A DNA stretch of 64,000 nucleotides, taken from assembly GCF_024707525.1 (NCBI RefSeq), contig NZ_CP062231.1:1612001-1676000 (forward strand), given 5' to 3'. Positions 52,905 through 62,928 of this stretch are shown piece after piece. The notes beneath the pieces were generated by a model. That model ran no database searches. It saw nothing but the letters and a program-made list of their open reading frames with translations, and was not told where the DNA came from. Position numbers and translations under genes: made by a program. Each line of letters opens with the position of its first letter. Positions within the stretch are counted from its first letter, which is position 1. The stretch comes from Rhizobium sp. TH2 (GTDB taxonomy: Bacteria > Pseudomonadota > Alphaproteobacteria > Rhizobiales > Rhizobiaceae).

Positions 52905-53312
52905 CTATCGCCCCATGATTTCCCGCTCCAGCCGGTCGATACAATCGATGACGCTGGGCGGCGTGTTGAGGGCGCGAATCTCGTCGGGCGTGAACCAGCC
53001 GGCATCGGCCGCATCGTCGCGCGCCTCGGCGATCTCGTCGGGGCTCGCTTCGACGAGAAAGACGGTGAGATGGAAATGCCGGCCGGGGTTTTCGGCCTGG
53101 AGATCGTAGAAGGCGAATTGGCGCGGTGAATGCGCCGTGATGCCGGTCTCTTCTTCGAATTCGCGCAGCGCAGTCTGATCCGGCGTCTCGCCCGGCTCGG
53201 CGCGGCCGCCCGGAAAGGCATACATATCAAACGACGGCGGGTTTCGGCGGCGGATGAGCAGGATCCGGCCATCGCGGATGAGGATTGCGGAGGATGCGGC
53301 TTCGGGCGTCAT
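52905..53312 (-). CDS. NUDIX hydrolase
   Basis: A 135-residue NUDIX protein. The box FPGGRAEPGETPDQTALREF followed by EEETG matches GX5EX7REUXEEXGU fully, so metal-dependent cleavage of a nucleoside diphosphate derivative is expected. The substrate is unknown. Divergent from the SRAP gene with a 64-base gap. Confidence 0.9.
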   Translation of the reverse strand: MTPEAASSAILIRDGRILLIRRRNPPSFDMYAFPGGRAEPGETPDQTALREFEEETGITAHSPRQFAFYDLQAENPGRHFHLTVFLVEASPDEIAEARDDAADAGWFTPDEIRALNTPPSVIDCIDRLEREIMGR

Positions 53313-53376
53313 GTCGACCTTGAATCAATTCCTTGAGACATTGACGCAACCCCTTGCCGATGCCAAGTAATCTCTC

Positions 53377-54147
53377 ATGTGTGGACGTTTTGCGCTGACG
53401 GCGACACCCGATGCCGTACAGGAATTGCTGTCGATCCTGGATCTGGAAGAGTTTCCGGCACGCTACAATATTGCCCCGACCCAGCCGATCCTCGCGGTGA
53501 TCGAAGGCGAGCGGCCGGAGCCGGGTTCGAACCTGCCGGCGCGCCGGGCATTGCTGTTGCGCTGGGGTTTCATGCCGGGCTGGGTGAAGGATCCCAAGGA
53601 ATTCCCACTGCTGATCAATGCGCGTTCCGAGACGGCAATCGGCAAGGCGAGCTTTCGCGCCGCCATGCGTCACCGCCGCATCCTGATCCCCGCATCCGGC
53701 TTCTACGAATGGCGGCGGCCGGAAAAGGGTTCGAAAGAGAAGAGCCAAGCCTATTGGGTGCGCCCGAAGCACGGCGGTATCGTGGCTTTTGCCGGACTGA
53801 TGGAGACATGGTCGTCCGCCGACGGTTCGGAGGTCGATACCGGTGCAATCCTCACGGCGGATGCGACGCCGGGTTTTCGCGCCATCCACGACCGTATGCC
53901 CGTCGTCATCGCGCCCGAGGATTTCACCCGCTGGCTCGACTGCAAGACGCAGGAACCGCGTGAGGTCGCCGACCTGATGGTGACGCCGCAGCCGGATCTG
54001 TTCGAGGCCATTCCGGTCTCCGACCTGGTCAACAAGGTCGCCAACACCGGGCCGGAACTGATACTGCTTTTCACGCCCCAGCCCGCCCCGCCGCCGGCGC
54101 CGAAAAAGGCGGCCGGGGGCAATGCCGGCCAACTCGATCTGTTCTAG
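53377..54147 (+). CDS. SOS response-associated peptidase (SRAP/YedK)
   Basis: A 256-residue YedK/HMCES homologue. The catalytic Cys2 (MCGRFALT), Asn in RYNIAPTQPI, Glu in ASGFYEWRRP and His in HDRMPVV are intact. It forms a covalent thiazolidine link with abasic sites in single-stranded DNA and shields them. A C-terminal Pro/Ala/Lys tail is present. Next gene 11 bases on. Confidence 0.93.
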   Translation: MCGRFALTATPDAVQELLSILDLEEFPARYNIAPTQPILAVIEGERPEPGSNLPARRALLLRWGFMPGWVKDPKEFPLLINARSETAIGKASFRAAMRHRRILIPASGFYEWRRPEKGSKEKSQAYWVRPKHGGIVAFAGLMETWSSADGSEVDTGAILTADATPGFRAIHDRMPVVIAPEDFTRWLDCKTQEPREVADLMVTPQPDLFEAIPVSDLVNKVANTGPELILLFTPQPAPPPAPKKAAGGNAGQLDLF

Positions 54148-54158
54148 GAAACGATATC

Positions 54159-54803
54159 ATGTACCAGCCGCCACTGTTCAGGGAAGAACGTCTCGAAGTG
54201 CTCCACGGGCTGATGCGGGCGCATCCGTTCGGTCTCATCATTTCGGCCGGGTCGGATGGGGAGCCGGTGGCCAATGCCATTCCGCTGCTGCTCGACCCTT
54301 CCACGGGCGAGAAAGGCATGCTGCGCGGCCATCTCGCGCGTGCCAATCCGCACTGGAAACTGCTCGCCGAGACCGGCAAGGCGCTGGTTGTGTTCCAGGG
54401 GCCGTACAGCTACGTGACGCCATCCTGGTACGAGACCAAGAAGGAGACCGGCAAGGTCGTGCCGACCTGGAACTATGTGATCGTGCAGGCGCGCGGGACG
54501 GTGAAAATTCACGAGGACGCGGGCTGGCTGCGGACCCATGTCGGTGCGCTCTCCGATGCGCATGAGGAGGGCAGGGCCGATCCCTGGGCGGTGTCCGATG
54601 CCCCGGAGAGTTTCATCGACAGCCAGATCAAAGGGATCGTCGGCTTCGAGATCGAGATTTCCAGCCTCGAAGGCAAATGGAAGGTGAGCCAGAACCGCCC
54701 GGTGCCGGACCGGGTTGGCGTGGTGGAGGGACTGACCACCGACGACCGCGAGGCCAACGCCGAGATGGTGAAGCTGGTGAAGCAATATGGCGGGCTGAGC
54801 TAA
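54159..54803 (+). CDS. PaiB-like FMN-binding protein
   Basis: A 214-residue protein with MYQPPLFREERLEVLHGLMR, FGLIISAGSDGEPVANAIPL, NPHWKLLAETGKALVVFQGP, and WNYVIVQARGTV, all diagnostic of the PaiB/negative transcriptional regulator family. PaiB was described as a regulator of sporulation and degradative enzymes in Bacillus; here an FMN-dependent enzymatic role is as likely. The ankyrin gene follows after seven bases. Confidence 0.88.
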   Translation: MYQPPLFREERLEVLHGLMRAHPFGLIISAGSDGEPVANAIPLLLDPSTGEKGMLRGHLARANPHWKLLAETGKALVVFQGPYSYVTPSWYETKKETGKVVPTWNYVIVQARGTVKIHEDAGWLRTHVGALSDAHEEGRADPWAVSDAPESFIDSQIKGIVGFEIEISSLEGKWKVSQNRPVPDRVGVVEGLTTDDREANAEMVKLVKQYGGLS

Positions 54804-54810
54804 GGCCGTC

Positions 54811-55497
54811 ATGATTCGCAAACTCAACCGTGCACGCCCCACCCTTTGCGCGCTCTTCGCGACCCTCATCCTCTCATTCATGCCAATGGAGCCCGCGATG
54901 TCCGGAGCCAGGGAAGACCAGCTTTTCGTTGCGGCGGAAAAGGACGATGCCGCCGCCATCAAATCCCTGCTTTCGGATGGCGCCCAGATCGATGCCCGCG
55001 ATAGCCAAGGACGCACGGCGCTGCTGGCAGCCACCCATGCCAACAATATCGCTGCCGCCAAGGCGCTGATCGAGGCGGGCGCCGACGTCAACGCCAAGGA
55101 CGACATCAACGACAGCCCCTATCTCTATGCCGGCGCGCGCGGGCATCTCGAAATCCTCAAACAGACGCTTGCCCATGGCGCTGATCTCAAGAGCACCAAC
55201 CGCTACGGCGGCACGGCGCTGATTCCGGCTGCCGAGCGCGGCCATGTCGAGACGGTGCGGACATTGATCGAGGCGGGCGTCGATATCGACCATGTCAACA
55301 ATCTCGGCTGGACGGCGCTGCTCGAAGCCGTGATCCTCGGCGATGGCGGTCAGCGCCATGTCGAGATCGTCAAACTGCTGGTCGATGCGGGCGCCAATAT
55401 CGGCATCGCCGACAAGGATGGTGTGACGGCGCTGGAACATGCGCGTTCGCGGGGATTTAACGAGATGGTGGCGATTTTGGAGACGGCGGGTCGCTAG
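54811..55497 (+). CDS. Exported ankyrin-repeat protein
   Basis: A 228-residue protein with a signal peptide (~1-30) followed by about six ankyrin repeats (AAIKSLLSDGAQIDARDSQG, KALIEAGADVNAKDDINDSP, RTLIEAGVDIDHVNNLGWTA, VKLLVDAGANIGIADKDG). Periplasmic ankyrin proteins bind partners, for example catalase or secretion components; none is evident here. The TAG stop is formed at the boundary with a repeat element (copy 3), so the natural C-terminus may have been altered. Confidence 0.85.
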   Translation: MIRKLNRARPTLCALFATLILSFMPMEPAMSGAREDQLFVAAEKDDAAAIKSLLSDGAQIDARDSQGRTALLAATHANNIAAAKALIEAGADVNAKDDINDSPYLYAGARGHLEILKQTLAHGADLKSTNRYGGTALIPAAERGHVETVRTLIEAGVDIDHVNNLGWTALLEAVILGDGGQRHVEIVKLLVDAGANIGIADKDGVTALEHARSRGFNEMVAILETAGR

Positions 55498-55769
55498 AGC
55501 GCTTCATTGTTAAATGGAATCAGTTCTGTTGGCTCAAACGGAGTCGGATGGTCGACCGGCCGGCGCGTGTCGTAGCCAAAGCTCTACGGCCAAGCCGGCC
55601 GGTCGATCAGGCGGCCCGTTTCAGCCAACCCGAAGGGCCGGGCATCTTTCCGCCAGGCCCTGCGGCGCCGGCCTCGGCCGTACCTGAGGGTACGACGCTC
55701 GCCCGCCGCCTTGGTCCTGACGAAAACCTGCTCCGGCAGAACTGCTTCCATTTAACAATGAAACGCTCT
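55496..55769. repeat. Interspersed structured element, copy 3 (274 bp)
   Basis: The inverted ends AGAGCGCTTCATTGTTAAAT and complement match at 31 of 33 positions. The interior is the same as copies 1 and 2. It is bounded by T and A, so the junctions read TAGAG and CTCTA, and these supply the TAG stops of both flanking genes (ankyrin on plus, MarR on minus). A 147-codon frame starting inside it is spurious. Confidence 0.9.
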
Positions 55770-56307
55770 AGGCGTCGCCTTCGCTTTCCGCGATTTTATT
55801 CTGAATGCCGCCAATCAGCTTCCGCAACAGGCCTGCAAGCGCTTTCCGTTCCCCGGCATCCAGCACATCAAGGAATTTCAGCTCACTCGCCATGTCCGTG
55901 CGGAACGCCTCCTCAGCAAGCGCGATGCCCTTGTCCGTCAGCGCCACCAGCATGCTGCGGCCGTCATGCGGCGACTTCTCGCGGCGGATGAGGCCGGCCT
56001 TTTCCAGCCGGTCGAGGCGGTGGGTGAGGCCGCCGGATGAAATCATCAAGGACGTGTACATGTCGGTGGGGGTGAGCCGATAGGGCGTGCCTGAGCGGCG
56101 CAGTGTGGCAATGACGTCGAACTCGCCACGGTCGAGATCGAAACCTGCGAAGGTCGCCTCGATCGAGGGACGAACCATGTTGGTGATCCGCATGGCGCGG
56201 CCGAGGATCGCCATCGGTTCGGTATTGAGGTCGGGCAGTTCGCGCGCCCATTGGCCGCGCAGACGATCGACATGATCCTGCTCTTCGCCAGCAATTTTGT
56301 CCGCCAT
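55768..56307 (-). CDS. MarR-family regulator
   Basis: A 179-residue winged-helix regulator: FDVIATLRRSGTPYRLTPTD, MYTSLMISSGGLTHRLDRLE, GLIRREKSPHDGRSMLVAL. Divergent from the cupin/VOC operon, whose upstream region holds AT-rich repeated palindromes, probably its operators. The stop codon overlaps the end of repeat copy 3. No redox Cys of the OhrR type is seen near the N-terminus. Confidence 0.9.
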   Translation of the reverse strand: MADKIAGEEQDHVDRLRGQWARELPDLNTEPMAILGRAMRITNMVRPSIEATFAGFDLDRGEFDVIATLRRSGTPYRLTPTDMYTSLMISSGGLTHRLDRLEKAGLIRREKSPHDGRSMLVALTDKGIALAEEAFRTDMASELKFLDVLDAGERKALAGLLRKLIGGIQNKIAESEGDA

Positions 56308-56360
56308 CTTCTATCACCGTACTCTAAGGATGCAAAAAATATACACGGAATCAGTGGCTT

Positions 56361-56438
56361 GGTAAATATATCTTCCCATAAAGATATTTACCTTGACGAG
56401 AAGATAGTTTTCGCCAATATATCTTCTCATCAAGATAG
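56361..56438. promoter_or_regulatory. Tandem palindromes ATATCTTCyCATmAAGATA (MarR operators)
   Basis: ATATCTTCCCATAAAGATAT (56368-56387), extended by GGTAAAT/ATTTACC, and ATATCTTCTCATCAAGATAG (56419-56438) are related inverted repeats 51 bases apart; a third half-like site GACGAGAAGATA lies between. They fill the gap between marR and the cupin gene, fitting control of both. Confidence 0.7.
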
Positions 56439-56469
56439 TTTTACCAACCAGTCGATAGGAGGTCGTGCA

Positions 56470-56811
56470 ATGTTCATGGTCCACCGCCATCAGGAACCGC
56501 AGGCCGGTCAAAGCCGCACGGTACGCTTCGAGGGCCGCGATTTCGGCGGCCAGGTCTCGCTGTTCCTTGTCGATGCCGAGCCGGGCAGGGGGTCGGCGCT
56601 GCATGTGCACCCCTATACCGAGACCTGGGTCGTCCGGAAAGGCGAGGCGGAGTTCACCGTAGGCGGCGAACAGACGCGCGCCTATCCCGGCGACATCGTG
56701 GTCGCCGCCGCCAATATTCCGCATCGTTTCGAGAATGTCGGGGACGATAGACTCGAAATCGTCTGCATTCATGCGAACGACACGATCGTGCAGGAACTTG
56801 TCCAAGTCTGA
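56470..56811 (+). CDS. Cupin-domain protein
   Basis: A 113-residue single cupin: GSALHVHPYTETWVVRKGEA (motif 1 with His and Glu ligands) and PGDIVVAAANIPHRFEN (motif 2 with His). A metal-bound small-molecule enzyme or sensor is likely. AGGAGG precedes ATG 56470. First gene of a two-gene operon under the MarR operators. Confidence 0.88.
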   Translation: MFMVHRHQEPQAGQSRTVRFEGRDFGGQVSLFLVDAEPGRGSALHVHPYTETWVVRKGEAEFTVGGEQTRAYPGDIVVAAANIPHRFENVGDDRLEIVCIHANDTIVQELVQV

Positions 56812-56832
56812 TTTGAAGAGAGGAGAATTGAT

Positions 56833-57243
56833 ATGCCCAAGATGATTTTCGTAAACCTGCCCGTGAAGGATCTCGCGGCATCGACCCGCTTCTATGAGGC
56901 GATCGGCTGCACCAGGAACGAACAGTTCAGCGACGGCAATGCTTCATGCATGGTCTGGTCGGACTCGATCAGCTTCATGCTTCTGGTCGAGCCCTATTTC
57001 TCGACCTTCATCTCACGGCCGATCGCCGACGCGCAGGCCACCTGCCAGGTGCTGCTGGCGATTTCGATGGACAGCCGCGCAGATGTGGATGCCATCGCCG
57101 AAGCCGCAGCCAGCGCCGGCGGCAAGGCCGATATCCGCGATCCCATGGATCTCGGCTTCATGTATAACCGCGCTTTCCAGGATCCGAACGGCCATGTTTT
57201 CGAAGCCGCACATATGGACATGAGCGGCATGCCGGGCGAGTGA
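56833..57243 (+). CDS. VOC/glyoxalase-family protein
   Basis: A 136-residue vicinal-oxygen-chelate protein: MPKMIFVNLPVKDLAASTRF, YEAIGC, FMLLVEPYFSTF, and QDPNGHVFEAAHMD at the C-terminus. The family includes glyoxalase I, dioxygenases and resistance proteins; the form here (PhnB/YaeR-like) does not show which. Follows the cupin gene after 21 bases with GAGGAG as ribosome site. Confidence 0.87.
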   Translation: MPKMIFVNLPVKDLAASTRFYEAIGCTRNEQFSDGNASCMVWSDSISFMLLVEPYFSTFISRPIADAQATCQVLLAISMDSRADVDAIAEAAASAGGKADIRDPMDLGFMYNRAFQDPNGHVFEAAHMDMSGMPGE

Positions 57244-57249
57244 CTGGAT

Positions 57250-57372
57250 CGCTTCTCCCCTTGGGGAGAAGGCGGCGCGAAGCGCCGGATGAGGGGTTCT
57301 TGGCCCCTTACTCTGCGCTTCGCGCAACCCCTCATCTGCCCTTCGAGCATCTTCTCCCCAAGGGGAGAAGCG
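57250..57372. repeat. Intergenic inverted repeat (CTTCTCCCC type)
   Basis: CGCTTCTCCCCTTGGGGAG on the left and CTCCCCAAGGGGAGAAGCG on the right, with a second pair GATGAGGGGTT/AACCCCTCATC and GGCGCGAAGCGCC inside. It forms one long hairpin between convergently unimportant gene ends; no coding signal. Confidence 0.85.
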
Positions 57373-57445
57373 GGAGGCTGCAGCATGGACTTGCGTCCGA
57401 GACTGTGCTTGGAAGGCCGTCCACTCGAATCCTGAAGATTCCCGC

Positions 57446-58060
57446 ATGCCGCTTCTCTCCGCCTTCGTCTCCGGCCTTTTGCTCGGAGCTTCCCTGATCA
57501 TCGCCATCGGCGCCCAGAATGCCTTCATCCTGAGGCAGGGACTGTTGCGCCAGCATGTGTTCATCCTCTGCCTGATCTGCGCGGCATCGGACGCCGCACT
57601 GATCGTGCTTGGCGTCGGCGGGCTGGGTGCGCTGATCTCGCAAGCGCCAGTGCTGATAACGGTCGTCACCATCGGCGGCGTGGTGTTTCTTGGTGCCTAC
57701 GCAGTGATCGCCTTCCGACGGGCCTTGCATCCGGCAGTGATGAATGCGGCTGAGACACAGACCGGCAGCCTGAAGGCCGCGATTGCCGCGTGCCTCGCCT
57801 TCACCTTCCTCAATCCGCATGTCTATCTGGATACGGTCGTGCTGCTCGGCGGCCTGTCTGCCCGTTTCGAAGGGGCAGGGCGGATCGCCTATGGCGCGGG
57901 GGCCGCGCTGGCGTCCTTCATCTGGTTCTTCGGCCTGGGCTATGGCGCCCGCCTGCTCGAACCCGTCTTCGCCAGACCCGCCGCCTGGCGGGTACTCGAT
58001 GTCGTGATCGGCCTCGTCATGTCCGGCCTGGCGACCAGCCTTGCCGTGACGCTTTTTTAA
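57446..58060 (+). CDS. LysE/ArgO-type amino-acid exporter
   Basis: A 204-residue, six-helix exporter: LLLGASLIIAIGAQNAFILR is the LysE hallmark, followed by AASDAALIVLGVGGLGAL and FLNPHVYLDTVVLLGGLSAR. It exports basic amino acids such as arginine or lysine. No LysG/ArgP regulator gene is beside it. The stop overlaps the stop of the small minus-strand gene. Confidence 0.9.
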   Translation: MPLLSAFVSGLLLGASLIIAIGAQNAFILRQGLLRQHVFILCLICAASDAALIVLGVGGLGALISQAPVLITVVTIGGVVFLGAYAVIAFRRALHPAVMNAAETQTGSLKAAIAACLAFTFLNPHVYLDTVVLLGGLSARFEGAGRIAYGAGAALASFIWFFGLGYGARLLEPVFARPAAWRVLDVVIGLVMSGLATSLAVTLF

Positions 58061-58218
58061 GCGGCGGCGATCTTGCGGGCAGGCTTCTTCGCCGCTTCGT
58101 CCGCGACTTTTCCGGCGCGCAGCATCAGGGCCGCGGCAAGCAGGTGACGGGGACCGATGGGGCGATAATTCGACACCAGGTCGTTAAGGTTTTGTTTACG
58201 TTTTTCAATCTTTTGCAT
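58057..58218 (-). CDS. Small basic protein (53 residues)
   Basis: A short frame not easily found by length: MQKIEKRKQNLNDLVSNYRP, then IGPRHLLAAALMLRAGKVAD and a Lys/Ala tail (AAKKPARKIAAA). GAGGGA lies five bases before the ATG. The composition resembles small DNA- or RNA-binding proteins with a histone-H1-like tail. Its end overlaps the exporter stop. No family recognised; coding is likely from the ribosome site, bias and tidy position. Confidence 0.55.
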   Translation of the reverse strand: MQKIEKRKQNLNDLVSNYRPIGPRHLLAAALMLRAGKVADEAAKKPARKIAAA

Positions 58219-58564
58219 GATAGTCCCTCATCCAATCTGTGAACTGTTCCCGAAGGCCCCTTATGCCGCTTGGAATTGGACGAAACCATGACGGCGGGAT
58301 AAAAAGTCCGGGTTGAAATCATCATTAGCGGACGCCACCAGAAAATCTGTTACCGAAGTGACACACAATCTACGGCGGCGGTCTTGACCGAAACCGAAGA
58401 AAGCGCGATACAACACGCATGAAAACGATGATCTGCATTTGCCGGAACATTATTCGCTAGCCCACACGCTGGCCCGGCCGTTTTCGTCTCCTGACATGAC
58501 AAGAGCTCAAAACGCCCCGGCCGACCGGGTGATGAAGTTTGGCATGGATATTTGGGAGTGACTG
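58219..58564. other. Intergenic region upstream of cysS, with possible leader peptide
   Basis: About 350 bases. A 13-codon frame at 58419-58460 (MKTMICICRNIIR) has two Cys codons and is followed by GC-rich hairpins (CCCGG-CCGA-CCGGG near 58515). No other gene is seen. The upstream part is AT-rich and may hold divergent promoters. Confidence 0.4.
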
Positions 58565-60049
58565 ATGGGTGCGACCCCCGAGCTCAGGTTCTACAACACG
58601 CTCACGCGCGAAAAATCGGCGTTCACACCGATCGACGCCAAGGATGTGCGCATGTATGTCTGCGGCCCCACCGTCTATGATTTCGCCCATATCGGCAATG
58701 CCCGCCCGGCCATCGTCTTCGATGTGCTGTTCCGGCTGCTGAGGCATGTCTATGGCGCGGACCACGTCACCTATGCGCGCAACATCACCGACGTCGATGA
58801 CAAGATCAACGCGCGGGCGCTGCGCGATTACCCCGGCATGGAGCTCAATGCCGCGATCCGGCTGGTGACGGAAAAGACCTACGACCAGTACCAGAAGGAT
58901 GTGAAGGCACTCGGCTGCCTGGAGCCGAGCGCCCAGCCGCGCGCCACCGAGCACATCGGCAAGATGGTGGAGATCAACCAGCGGCTGATCGATCGCGGCC
59001 ATGCCTATGTCGCCACCGGCGCCGAGGGCAGGGAGGTCTTATTCTCCACCGGCTCGATGGCCGACTACGGCCAGCTGTCCAAGCGCAAGCTGGAGGACCA
59101 GCAGGCCGGCGCGCGCGTGGCCGTCGAGGCGCACAAGAAGAACCCGGCAGATTTCGTGCTATGGAAGGAATCCGCTGGCGACCAGCCCGGCTGGCCCGCC
59201 GAGCATGTCGTGGATGGCGAGAAAATCGCGATCCACGGCCGCCCCGGCTGGCATATCGAATGCTCGGCCATGTCCGAGGTCCATCTCGGCGAGGTCTTCG
59301 ACATCCATGGCGGCGGGCTCGACCTGATCTTCCCGCACCATGAAAACGAGATTGCCCAATCGCGTTGCGCCTATGGGCACGACGTGATGGCCAATGTCTG
59401 GATGCACAACGGCTTCCTTCAGGTCGAAGGCAGGAAGATGTCGAAGTCCGAGGGCAATTTCGTCACGATCCATGAATTGCTGGAGACGGAGACATTTGGT
59501 GGTCGCAAGTGGCCGGGCGAGGTGCTGAGGTTGGCGATGCTGATGACGCATTATCGCGAGCCGATCGATTTCACCGTTGATAAATTGTTGGAAGCAAGGC
59601 GTACGCTCGCTAAGTTTTCCCGATGGTCTAATTTGGACGATCAAGTTGGCTACGGCCCGGAATACGATCACATCGCGCCGCACCCGGACGTCGTGGCTGC
59701 CTTGTCAGACGATCTAAATGTACCAGCAGCCATCAAGTCTCTACACGAACAACACAGCTATCTGAGCGATCGGGCCAATCAAGGAACTATGAAGCACGAA
59801 GAGCGGTGGTCGCAATACCGCCAATCACTTCGTTTGTTGGGGTTCAAGGCCGAAGCAGACAAGGTCGAGGCTGCCGTGGCCGACGGCCTTGATGCCATTA
59901 TCCAGACGCGGCTCGAAATGTTGAACGCGAAGAACTTCGCCGAAGCCGACAAGATTCGCGACGACCTACTAACCAAGGGCATCCAACTCAAGGACGGCAA
60001 GGATCCAGCGACCGGCGAGCGCGTGACGACATGGGAGGTGAAGCGGTGA
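58565..60049 (+). CDS. cysS: Cysteinyl-tRNA synthetase
   Basis: A 494-residue class I synthetase. [20 protein letters not shown] holds the HIGH-like motif, [18 protein letters not shown] the zinc-linked region, and KMSKSEGNF the KMSKS loop. Charges tRNA-Cys. From about 59575 to 60000 the codon choice changes (more TTG, CTA, TCT, CAA, ACT, GTA) compared with the GC-rich 5' part, suggesting that the 3' part was replaced by recombination with another strain's allele. Confidence 0.95.
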   Translation: MGATPELRFYNTLTREKSAFTPIDAKDVRMYVCGPTVYDFAHIGNARPAIVFDVLFRLLRHVYGADHVTYARNITDVDDKINARALRDYPGMELNAAIRLVTEKTYDQYQKDVKALGCLEPSAQPRATEHIGKMVEINQRLIDRGHAYVATGAEGREVLFSTGSMADYGQLSKRKLEDQQAGARVAVEAHKKNPADFVLWKESAGDQPGWPAEHVVDGEKIAIHGRPGWHIECSAMSEVHLGEVFDIHGGGLDLIFPHHENEIAQSRCAYGHDVMANVWMHNGFLQVEGRKMSKSEGNFVTIHELLETETFGGRKWPGEVLRLAMLMTHYREPIDFTVDKLLEARRTLAKFSRWSNLDDQVGYGPEYDHIAPHPDVVAALSDDLNVPAAIKSLHEQHSYLSDRANQGTMKHEERWSQYRQSLRLLGFKAEADKVEAAVADGLDAIIQTRLEMLNAKNFAEADKIRDDLLTKGIQLKDGKDPATGERVTTWEVKR

Positions 60050-60064
60050 TGGCTTGTGGACTTG

Positions 60065-60135
60065 ATACCCCCCTCTGCCCTGCCGGGCATCTCCCCCTTG
60101 AGGGGGAGATGTCACGAAGTGACAGAGGGGGGTAT
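60065..60135. repeat. Single-hairpin palindrome (ATACCCCCCTCTG type)
   Basis: ATACCCCCCTCTG and CAGAGGGGGGTAT close a ~71-base hairpin with CATCTCCCCCTTGAGGGGG at the tip. Related to the double version at 49587. It lies between cysS and the first GFA gene. Confidence 0.88.
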
Positions 60136-60155
60136 GCCCCGAATGGAGGCGGCCA

Positions 60156-60626
60156 ATGACCATCGACCAACCCATGTCCGGCGGCTGCCAGTGTGGCGCG
60201 GTGCGCTTCACCGCCGGCAAGCTCGGCCGGCCCTCGATCTGCCATTGCCGCATGTGCCAGAAGGCATTCGGTGGGTTCTTCGGGCCGCTGGTTACCGCTG
60301 ATCCGGCGCATCTCGAATGGACGCGCGGCGCACCGACGCTGTTCCGCTCCTCGGCGAAGATCTGGCGCGGCTTCTGCGCCAAATGCGGCACGCCTTTGAC
60401 CTATCAGATGAGAGAGGGCGTCGAACTTGCGATCGGCGCCTTCGACCATCCCGAACGGCTGGAGCCGCAAATCCAGGTCAACCACAAGAAACGGCTGCCG
60501 TGGATCGACCATCTGTTCGACCAGCCGGTGCTCGACAATCCCGAGGTGGAGGCCGCCCACGCGGCGATCGAGAGTTGGCAGCACCCGGATCATAATACCG
60601 ACAAATGGCCGGAGGACGCGACGTGA
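60156..60626 (+). CDS. GFA-family (CENP-V fold) protein 1
   Basis: A 156-residue zinc protein: GGCQCGAVRF, CHCRMCQKAFGGFFGPLV and GFCAKCGTPLTYQ supply the conserved cysteines. The family is named for glutathione-dependent formaldehyde-activating enzyme (Gfa), but most members are uncharacterised glutathione-conjugate-binding proteins. One of three tandem paralogues (next at 60813 and 61328). Confidence 0.88.
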   Translation: MTIDQPMSGGCQCGAVRFTAGKLGRPSICHCRMCQKAFGGFFGPLVTADPAHLEWTRGAPTLFRSSAKIWRGFCAKCGTPLTYQMREGVELAIGAFDHPERLEPQIQVNHKKRLPWIDHLFDQPVLDNPEVEAAHAAIESWQHPDHNTDKWPEDAT

Positions 60627-60631
60627 AGAAG

Positions 60632-60792
60632 ACCCCGCCCCAAACCCCTCCCCACAAGGGGGAGGGGCTTAATCTGCCGCCCCCTCTGCGATCGAACCTT
60701 ACCGTTTCCGCAAGAGCGGACGTTGCTTTGCACTATGCGGCCGCCACACGTTGGCCCCTCCCCCTTGTGGGGAGGGGTTTCGGGGCGGGGTT
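60632..60792. repeat. Intergenic inverted repeat (ACCCCGCCCC type)
   Basis: The left arm (60632-60668) and right arm (60754-60792) are inverted over ~37 bases with one indel, each containing CCCCTCCCC...GGGGGAGGGG. It separates GFA genes 1 and 2; the right arm ends 20 bases before the second start codon. Confidence 0.87.
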
Positions 60793-60812
60793 CTACTACA
60801 AGGAAGCCGCAA

Positions 60813-61327
60813 ATGTCTGACCACATCTACAACGGCGGCTGCCAGTGCGGCGCCATCCGCTTCCGGGTCGAGGGCGAGCTCAAGGATCCATCGATCTGCC
60901 ATTGCCGAATGTGCCAGAAGGCGTTCGGGAATTTCTATGCGCCGCTGGTTTCGGTCACGCATGTCAAGTTCGGCTGGACGCGCGGGCGGCCGAAATATTT
61001 CCACTCCTCCAACCACGTGAAGCGCGGCTTCTGCGAGAATTGCGGCACGCCGCTGACCTATGAGGGGCCCGACGGAACGGGTCTTGCGATCGGTGCCTTC
61101 GACGAGCCCGGCCGGCTGCCACCGCTCACCCAGTTCGGCGTCGAGGCCAAAATCGCCTATGTCGATCATCTCCATGCACTGCCCGAGCGCGACACGATGG
61201 ATGATCTCGAGGCCGCGCCTTTCCTGGCCGACATCGTCAATTACCAGCACCCCGACCACGACACCAAGGACTGGACGGCGAGACCCGCGGACGAGCCCGA
61301 TCACTGGCGGCCGACGGAGCAGGGCGT

Positions 61328-61331
<4 letters not shown>
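60813..61331 (+). CDS. GFA-family protein 2
   Basis: A 172-residue member: GGCQCGAIRF, CHCRMCQKAFGNFYAPLV, GFCENCGTPLTYE. ATG 60813 has AAGGA eight bases upstream; the longer frame runs through the repeat and is not used. The stop overlaps the third paralogue (ATGA at 61328). Confidence 0.88.
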
Positions 61332-62769
<1,438 letters not shown>

Positions 62770-62770
62770 A

Positions 62771-62891
62771 AGCCCCTCATCTGCCTGCCGGCATCTTCTC
62801 CCCGCAGGCCGGGAGAAGGGACTTGTGGCACGGTTAGTACCTCTAGCGTCCCCTCTCCCCGTCCTTACGGGGAGAGGGCTAGGGTGAGGGG
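62771..62891. repeat. Intergenic palindrome after pip
   Basis: The outer ends CCCCTCAT and GTGAGGGG are inverted. The right half holds a perfect 12-bp hairpin CCCTCTCCCCGT-CCTT-ACGGGGAGAGGG (62851-62878); the left half has CTTCTCCCC...GGGAGAAGG. It may also act as a terminator, although without a T-run. Confidence 0.82.
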
Positions 62892-62928
62892 CAGCCCTGG
62901 AATGCAAAGTTGAACTTGGACATACGAC

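Noticed and set aside
52445..53272. A 275-residue protein joining the NUDIX region with the TIGR02301-type protein
   Set aside because: The first half is an out-of-frame reading of the NUDIX gene; the signal peptide at 52867 marks the true start.
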